In this document: piece after piece, positions 5,476-9,561 of the stretch
How positions within the stretch are numbered: the first letter of the stretch is position 1
How the letters are laid out: every line of letters begins with the position of its first letter
Source: DATARH01 sp046724035
GTDB taxonomy: Bacteria > Pseudomonadota > Alphaproteobacteria > ATCC43930 > CGMCC-115725
Reading direction: 5' to 3'
NCBI GenBank assembly: GCA_046724035.1
Contig: JBKOVT010000055.1
Location: forward strand, 1 to 9,561
Length of the DNA: 9,561 nucleotides
Translations under genes and position numbers: made by a program
The notes under the pieces: model-generated
Database searches by the model: none
Told to the model about the DNA's origin: nothing
What the model saw: the letters and a program-made list of their open reading frames with translations, nothing else

Positions 5476-5706
5476 TTATCCCCAGCAGAGCGGCCAGGGC
5501 GTGCAGACATAGGGCCGGTAATAATACGGCCCGTACGCGCCGTAGTAGTACGGCCGGTAATAGCGGTAGCGATACCCGTAATGGTACGGCCGGTAATGAT
5601 TGCAAATCCACCGGTAGCCGTTGAACCAGCAGCGCGCCTCGGCTTGTTGCGGCCAGAACACGGCGGTGACGACAAGAGCGGCGAGCACGATCCCGATTTT
5701 CTTCAT
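5476..5706 (-). CDS. Tyrosine-rich small exported protein
   Basis: ATG 5706-5704 to TAA 5478-5476, 76 residues, with AGGA six bases before the ATG. Residues 1-24 (MKKIGIVLAALVVTAVFWPQ, then QAEA) are a clear Sec signal peptide, cleaved after AEA. The 52-residue mature part has 16 tyrosines and 4 cysteines (mature positions 2, 11, 44, 50), with three YRPY units in the pattern YRPY...YRPYYYGAYGPYYYRPY. The DNA carries matching 14-bp repeats at 5548-5561 and 5584-5597. Paired cysteines at both ends suggest a disulfide-closed Tyr-rich loop. Tyr/Gly-rich exported proteins include sulfur-globule and surface-coat proteins, but no homology is shown; function unknown. A TTG start at 5823 would put 39 unrelated residues before the signal peptide and is rejected. 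Divergent from the 728-residue membrane protein. Confidence 0.85.
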   Translation of the reverse strand: MKKIGIVLAALVVTAVFWPQQAEARCWFNGYRWICNHYRPYHYGYRYRYYRPYYYGAYGPYYYRPYVCTPWPLCWG

Positions 5707-5726
5707 GGGTAATCCTGAGCAGTTAT

Positions 5727-5745
5727 GGCGGCTGGATGAGCCGCC
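5727..5745 (-). promoter_or_regulatory. 5'-leader hairpin of the Tyr-rich gene
   Basis: On the minus strand GGCGGCT (5745-5739) pairs perfectly with AGCCGCC (5733-5727) around the loop CATCC, 20 nt before the ATG at 5706. The loop bases ATCC are complementary to GGAT in the AGGAT that forms the Shine-Dalgarno, so a small loop-SD pseudoknot is possible. Regulation is inferred; the hairpin itself is seen directly. Confidence 0.4.
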
Positions 5746-5896
5746 GGCCCCCGGCCGGCGCGCCCACCCGACCGACACATAAGGCCGATCGGATGCGCCG
5801 ATCAATTGCCCGGCCTGTGTCAATTTTGCGCTTGGGTTGAGAGCCGATCCGGGCGTTACCCGCGTTTAGCCCGCTTTAACCGTAATGACCGAGGCT

Positions 5897-5923
5897 AAGG
5901 CTCGCGATCGGCAACCGAGCCTT
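5897..5923 (+). promoter_or_regulatory. Inverted repeat abutting the start of the membrane/spermidine-synthase-like gene
   Basis: AAGGCTCG (5897-5904) and CGAGCCTT (5916-5923) form a perfect 8-bp stem with an 11-nt loop ending two bases before the ATG at 5926. In mRNA it would occupy the ribosome landing site; as DNA it could be an operator. There is no separate Shine-Dalgarno. Confidence 0.45.
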
Positions 5924-5925
5924 CT

Positions 5926-8112
5926 ATGAGCCTGGACATCAAGACTGGGGCGGCGCTCCGGCCCGTCGCTTTTCCGCGCGCCATGCTGCTGCCCGGTTTC
6001 GCGGCAACGCTGTTCACCGGCGCCTGCCTGCTCTTTCTGATCCAGCCGATGGTCAGCAAGATGCTGCTGCCGCATCTCGGCGGGTCGCCCAGCGTGTGGA
6101 ACACCTGCATGGTGTTCTTTCAAGCGATGTTGCTGCTCGGCTACGCCTATGCGCATTGGCTCGCGACGCGGTTTGGCGGGCTCGCGCAGGCGGCGATCCA
6201 TGCAGGCGTGCTGTGCATCGCCGTCTTGTTCCTACCCTTCGACCTGACGGCGCAGGTGCCGCCCGTCGATAGCAGCCCAGTGCCCTGGCTGATCGCACGT
6301 CTCGCGACCACCGTCGGACCGCCCTTCTTCGCGATCTCCGCGACGGCTCCGCTGCTGCAGCGCTGGTTCTCGCGGACCGGCCACCCGGATGCCGCCGACC
6401 CCTATTTTCTCTATGCCGCGAGCAACGCGGGCAGCCTGTTGGCGCTGCTCGCCTATCCGCTGATCGTCGAGCCCGCCCTCGCCTTGCCGCAACAAAGCCG
6501 AGCCTGGTCCTACGCGCTTGGGGTGCTGGCAATCGGCATCGCGTTCTGCTGGGCCGGTTATCGCAGCCATTTGGCGGCAACCCCAACCCTCGCCTTGGCG
6601 GCGCCGCACCCGGCGCGCGCCGAGCGGCTGCGCTGGATCGCCTGCGCCTTTGTGCCGTCGAGCCTGCTGCTCGCGGTAACCGCCCATATCACGACCGACC
6701 TCGCCGCGGCGCCGTTGTTTTGGGTCGTGCCGCTCGCGCTCTATCTCGCGACCTTCATTATCGCCTTCTCACGGCGGCCGGCCTTCTCGCACGCGCTGAT
6801 GCTGCGCTTGCAACCCTTGCTGATCATTCCGGTGGCCATCCTGTCGATCGGAATGCACAGCGTCTGGCTGTTGCTGCTGCATCTCGTCTGCTTTTTCGGG
6901 ATCGCGATGGTGTGCCATGGCGAGCTCGCCCGATCGCGGCCTAACACCCGCGATCTGACCGAATTCTATCTGTGGATATCGTTGGGCGGAGTGCTCGGCG
7001 GTCTGTTCGACGCATTGCTGGCGCCACTCCTCTTCCCTGACATCTGGGAATATCCGTTGATGCTCGTAGCCGCCTGTGCCATCCGCCCGGCGGGCAACGC
7101 CGATGCAAACAGGATGCGTCGCGAAGATCTGCTCTGGCCGGCATTGCTGCTCGCGGCGCTGCTCGCGTTGTTGCTCTTAAGGGATCTGCCGACCTGGCTC
7201 GTTTTCGCGGCGGCGGCGGTCGCGGCTTTGCTGCTGGTCAAGTTCAGCGAGCGGCGCTGGCGTTTCGCGCTGGGGGTCGCCGCCTGCCTCCTTTTCGGGC
7301 AGCTCTTGTCATCGAGCGAGACTCAAGCGACGACGCGCAGCTTTTTCGGAGTGAACCGCGTGCGGCTGATGGAAGCCGGAGCGTTCCGGGTTCTGCAGCA
7401 CGGCACGACGGTGCATGGCGTCGCGAGCACTCGGCCAAGCGAGGCGACAACCCCGCTCGGCTATTACAATCGCAAGGGGCCGTTCGGCCGCTTTTTTGCG
7501 GCGATCGCCGGGCGCGGCGTATCGCGGGTCGGCGTCGTCGGTCTCGGCAGCGGCGGGCTCGCCTGCTATGCCGGGCCGAGCCAGTCCTGGACCTTTCACG
7601 AAATCGATCCGGCCGTCCAACGATTGGCGCGCGATGGCCGCTTCTTCCATTTTCTCGAAGCCTGCGGCAACGATCCGCGCATCGTGCTCGGCGATGCGCG
7701 TCTGACCCTTGGCGCGGTGCCGGACCATGCCTACGACCTGATCGTCATCGACGCGTTCAGTTCCGACTCGATCCCGCTGCATCTGCTGACCCGGGAAGCC
7801 CTGGCGCTCTATCATCGCAAGCTCGCGCCGGATGGCGTCGTGCTGTTCCACATCAGCAACCGCTATCTCGACCTGGCGCCCGTCGTCGCCGCGCTCGCCG
7901 CCGATGCGGGCGTGCCGGCCCGCCACCAGCTGTATCAGCCGGAGGGCGAGGCGAGCGTCGCGCATCTCGGCGCCGAAGTGATCGCGGTCGGCCAGCCCGG
8001 CGGCGATCTCTCTTTCCTGACGGCCGACTCCGGCTGGGATGCGCCGCCCCCGCCCGCGGCTTTATGGACCGACGCGCGCTCCGACATCGTCAGCCGCATC
8101 CGCTGGCGCTGA
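5926..8112 (+). CDS. Polytopic membrane protein fused to a spermidine-synthase-like domain
   Basis: 728 residues. The N-terminal two thirds are about 14 hydrophobic segments, beginning LLPGFAATLFTGACLLFLIQP (about 22-42) and including the family motif QPMVSKMLLPHLGGSPSVWNTCMVFFQ (about 40-65), and ending near residue 460. The C-terminal part is a Rossmann-type methyltransferase fold of the spermidine synthase superfamily: GLGSGG (539-544) as the nucleotide loop, EIDP (559-562) as the acidic ribose-binding residue, GDARL (589-593) and DAFSSDSIP (609-617) at the expected catalytic loop. This architecture is the widespread 'fused MFS/spermidine synthase' family. Classical synthases have GGGDGG, a DSSDP-type loop and a later Gln; here these are GLGSGG, DAFSSDSIP and FHISN, so polyamine synthesis is doubtful and substrate unknown. 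Start at 5926 is the first ATG; M20 (5983) is an alternative without a better ribosome site. Divergent from the Tyr-rich gene. Confidence 0.88.
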   Translation: MSLDIKTGAALRPVAFPRAMLLPGFAATLFTGACLLFLIQPMVSKMLLPHLGGSPSVWNTCMVFFQAMLLLGYAYAHWLATRFGGLAQAAIHAGVLCIAVLFLPFDLTAQVPPVDSSPVPWLIARLATTVGPPFFAISATAPLLQRWFSRTGHPDAADPYFLYAASNAGSLLALLAYPLIVEPALALPQQSRAWSYALGVLAIGIAFCWAGYRSHLAATPTLALAAPHPARAERLRWIACAFVPSSLLLAVTAHITTDLAAAPLFWVVPLALYLATFIIAFSRRPAFSHALMLRLQPLLIIPVAILSIGMHSVWLLLLHLVCFFGIAMVCHGELARSRPNTRDLTEFYLWISLGGVLGGLFDALLAPLLFPDIWEYPLMLVAACAIRPAGNADANRMRREDLLWPALLLAALLALLLLRDLPTWLVFAAAAVAALLLVKFSERRWRFALGVAACLLFGQLLSSSETQATTRSFFGVNRVRLMEAGAFRVLQHGTTVHGVASTRPSEATTPLGYYNRKGPFGRFFAAIAGRGVSRVGVVGLGSGGLACYAGPSQSWTFHEIDPAVQRLARDGRFFHFLEACGNDPRIVLGDARLTLGAVPDHAYDLIVIDAFSSDSIPLHLLTREALALYHRKLAPDGVVLFHISNRYLDLAPVVAALAADAGVPARHQLYQPEGEASVAHLGAEVIAVGQPGGDLSFLTADSGWDAPPPPAALWTDARSDIVSRIRWR

Positions 8113-8149
8113 GCGCCGGCTGACTCGGCGCCGCGCCCCTCGTCCAAAT

Positions 8150-8174
8150 CCCGCCCGGCTGGCATAATGGCGGG
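8150..8174 (+). promoter_or_regulatory. -10-like element and inverted repeat at the ivd start
   Basis: CCCGCC (8150-8155) and GGCGGG (8169-8174) form a perfect 6-bp inverted repeat ending directly at the ATG (8175). Between them CATAAT (8163-8168) matches five of six bases of a -10 box and would place transcription start at about the ATG itself, giving a leaderless mRNA. No -35 box is recognisable at 16-18 bp. Weak candidate. Confidence 0.25.
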
Positions 8175-9347
8175 ATGCAGAACACCAGGCTTGCCGCGCT
8201 CGACCACGATCTCGGCCCGGAGATCGACATGCTGCGCTCGACGATGCGCGATTTCGCCGACGAGAAGATCGCGCCGATCGCCGCCGAGATCGACAAAACC
8301 GACCGCTTCCCGATCGAGCTGTGGCCCGAGATGGGCGCGCTCGGTCTCCACGGGATCACGGTCGAGGAGGAGTATGGCGGCGCCGGGATGGGCTATCTCG
8401 CGCATTGCGTCGCGATGGAGGAGGTGAGCCGCGGCTCGGCCTCTGTCGGGCTCAGCTACGGCGCGCACTCGAACCTCTGCGTCAATCAGATCCGCCGCAA
8501 TGGCAATGAGGCGCAGAAGCGCAAATACCTGCCCGATCTGATTTCGGGGAAGCATGTCGGTGCGCTCGCGATGTCCGAGCCCGGCGCGGGTTCCGATGTC
8601 GTGTCGATGCGGCTACGCGCCGACAAGAAGGGCGACCGCTACGTTCTGAACGGCACCAAATTGTGGATCACGAATGGCGAGGTTGCCGACACGCTCGTCG
8701 TCTACGCCAAGACGCGTCCCGATGCCGGCGCGCGCGGCATCACCGCCTTTCTGATCGAAAAGAGCATGAAGGGGTTCCGCCCGGCGCAGCACCTCGACAA
8801 GCTCGGCATGCGCGGTTCGCCAACCTCGGAACTCGTTTTCGAGGATTGCGAGGTGCCGGCCGAGAATGTGCTGGGCGCGGTCGATGAAGGCGTGCGCGTC
8901 TTGATGAGCGGGCTCGATTTCGAGCGCGCGATCCTCGCGGCGGGGCCGCTCGGCATCATGCAATCCTGTCTCGATGTCGTGGTGCCCTACATCCACGACA
9001 GAAAGCAGTTCGGCCAGCCGATCGGCGAGTTCCAGCTGATCCAGGCAAAAGTCGCCGACATGTACACCGCGTTCAACGCCTGCCGCGCCTATGTCTACGC
9101 CGTCGCGCGCGCCTGCGACCGCGGCCAGACGACACGAAAGGATGCCGCCGGCGCGATCCTTTATGCCGCCGAGAGCGCGACGAAGATGGCGCTCGACGCG
9201 GTGCAGATCCTCGGCGGCAACGGCTACATCAACGAATACCCGACCGGCCGCCTGCTGCGCGACTCCAAACTCTACGAGATCGGCGCCGGCACCTCGGAGA
9301 TCCGCCGCATGCTGATCGGCCGCGAAATCTTCACCGAAACCGCATGA
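8175..9347 (+). CDS. ivd: Isovaleryl-CoA dehydrogenase
   Basis: 390 residues, full length for a bacterial acyl-CoA dehydrogenase. It oxidises isovaleryl-CoA to 3-methylcrotonyl-CoA in leucine breakdown, passing electrons to ETF via FAD. Family signatures: AMSEPGAGSDV (132-142) for FAD/substrate binding, LWITNG, DRKQFGQPIGEFQLIQAKVADM, and ILGGNGYINEYPTGRLLRDS near the end. The isovaleryl-specific feature is the position of the catalytic base: Glu250 in GLDFERAILAAGPLG, whereas the site used by short/medium-chain enzymes near the C-terminus is Ala371 in YEIGAGTSE instead of YEGTS. That distinguishes it from butyryl- or medium-chain dehydrogenases. The methylcrotonyl-CoA carboxylase genes that usually accompany it (liu cluster) are not adjacent here: upstream is the membrane fusion protein (62 nt away) and downstream a nucleotide cyclase. 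Confidence 0.95.
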   Translation: MQNTRLAALDHDLGPEIDMLRSTMRDFADEKIAPIAAEIDKTDRFPIELWPEMGALGLHGITVEEEYGGAGMGYLAHCVAMEEVSRGSASVGLSYGAHSNLCVNQIRRNGNEAQKRKYLPDLISGKHVGALAMSEPGAGSDVVSMRLRADKKGDRYVLNGTKLWITNGEVADTLVVYAKTRPDAGARGITAFLIEKSMKGFRPAQHLDKLGMRGSPTSELVFEDCEVPAENVLGAVDEGVRVLMSGLDFERAILAAGPLGIMQSCLDVVVPYIHDRKQFGQPIGEFQLIQAKVADMYTAFNACRAYVYAVARACDRGQTTRKDAAGAILYAAESATKMALDAVQILGGNGYINEYPTGRLLRDSKLYEIGAGTSEIRRMLIGREIFTETA

Positions 9348-9402
9348 GCGGCCGCTCTGCTGCCATTCCCGCGGACGATGCCGGCGCGGATTTCCGGCAC
9401 GA

Positions 9403-9433
9403 TTGTGATAGGCTCGCAGCCTGTCCGTAGAAT
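9403..9433 (+). promoter_or_regulatory. Candidate promoter of the cyclase gene
   Basis: TTGTGA (9403-9408) and TAGAAT (9428-9433) resemble sigma-70 boxes but are 19 bp apart, wider than ideal. Transcription would start only a few bases before the ATG at 9445. This lies in the 97-nt gap after ivd, which has no other notable feature. Confidence 0.25.
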
Positions 9434-9444
9434 GAGCGGGTGCT

Positions 9445-9561
9445 ATGGGGGAGGAACGCGTCGAGCGCCGCCTGGCAGCGATCTTGGCCGCCGATGTCGC
9501 GGGTTATTCGCGGCTGATGGGCGTTGACGAGGAAGGCACTCTCGCCGATCTGAAGGGCCAT
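9445..9561 (+). CDS. Class III adenylate/guanylate cyclase, N-terminal fragment
   Basis: Only the first 39 residues are in the window: MGEERVERRLAAILAADVAG, then YSRLMGVDEEGTLADLKGH. 'ERRLAAILAADVAGYSRLMG.DEEGT...LK.H' is the characteristic opening of a large alphaproteobacterial family with an N-terminal class III nucleotide cyclase domain, often followed by a TolB-like segment and TPR repeats; the conserved Asp in AADVAGYS is one of the two metal-binding aspartates of the catalytic domain. It would produce a cyclic nucleotide in the cytoplasm. The C-terminal architecture cannot be seen. ATG 9445 is supported because an in-frame TGA at 9433-9435 closes the frame just upstream; there is no strong Shine-Dalgarno. 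Genomes of this group carry many paralogues, so it need not be linked to ivd. Confidence 0.88.
   Translation, partial: MGEERVERRLAAILAADVAGYSRLMGVDEEGTLADLKGH

Noticed and set aside
5163..5675. A 170-codon leftward frame over the Tyr-rich gene and intergenic gap
   Set aside because: It is the +1 shadow of the Tyr-rich repeats (Ile/Thr/Gly runs) continued into non-coding sequence; no start signal and no domain.
5795..5823. Promoter of the Tyr-rich gene from TTGACA on the minus strand (5823-5818)
   Set aside because: The -35 match is perfect but the bases 16-18 nt further (CGGCGC) do not resemble a -10 box.
8113..8131. GCGCCG/CGGCGC hairpin right after the membrane fusion gene as a terminator
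   Set aside because: 6-bp stem but no T-tract follows; in this base composition such repeats are frequent by chance.

Overview
This is a GC-rich chromosomal window from an alphaproteobacterium, most likely of the Hyphomicrobiales (Rhizobiales) type. That placement rests on four things: a bacterial ATP12-type F1-ATPase chaperone in a rarA-rluC-atp12 gene order, a GTCCCGGC/GCCGGGAC intergenic palindrome of a kind common in alphaproteobacteria, an isovaleryl-CoA dehydrogenase, and the start of a class III adenylate cyclase with the AAILAADVAGYSRLM opening common in that group. The assignment is inferred from gene content and is not proved. I see no CRISPR array, transposase, phage gene or recognisable defence system; most of the window is housekeeping and small-protein sequence.

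Layout, left to right. Positions 1-244 (+) hold the C-terminal end of a LigA-like protein. From 3629 down to 258 (-) runs a tight co-directional cluster: rarA (replication-associated AAA+ ATPase), an RluC/RluD-type pseudouridine synthase and an ATP12 chaperone, joined by 4-nt start/stop overlaps, then a secreted Kazal-like protein and a 38-residue lipoprotein. The last two are small envelope or exported proteins at the end of an otherwise housekeeping unit. Positions 3691-3778 contain a REPIN-like pair of inverted palindromes; the rarA-proximal one carries a T-tract and probably terminates lipB. LipB (octanoyltransferase, -) is divergent from a tRNA-Leu(GAG) gene (4584-4670, +).

From about 4790 to 5710 lies a patch of small proteins without known function: a proline-rich 61-residue protein (+), a 58-residue charged helical protein (-) whose stop overlaps it tail to tail, an unexplained 328-nt gap, and a tyrosine-rich exported protein (-). 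Divergent from the last is a 728-residue membrane protein with a spermidine-synthase-like C-terminal domain (5926-8112, +). Isovaleryl-CoA dehydrogenase (8175-9347, +; leucine degradation) and a truncated class III nucleotide cyclase (9445 to the window end, +) follow.

Functional links are clear only inside the rarA cluster (translational coupling), at the lipB/tRNA divergent region and at the divergent region 5707-5925. The observations most worth following are the REPIN-like element, the small-protein patch, the short inverted repeats placed at or just before several start codons, and the non-canonical active-site motifs of the spermidine-synthase-like fusion.
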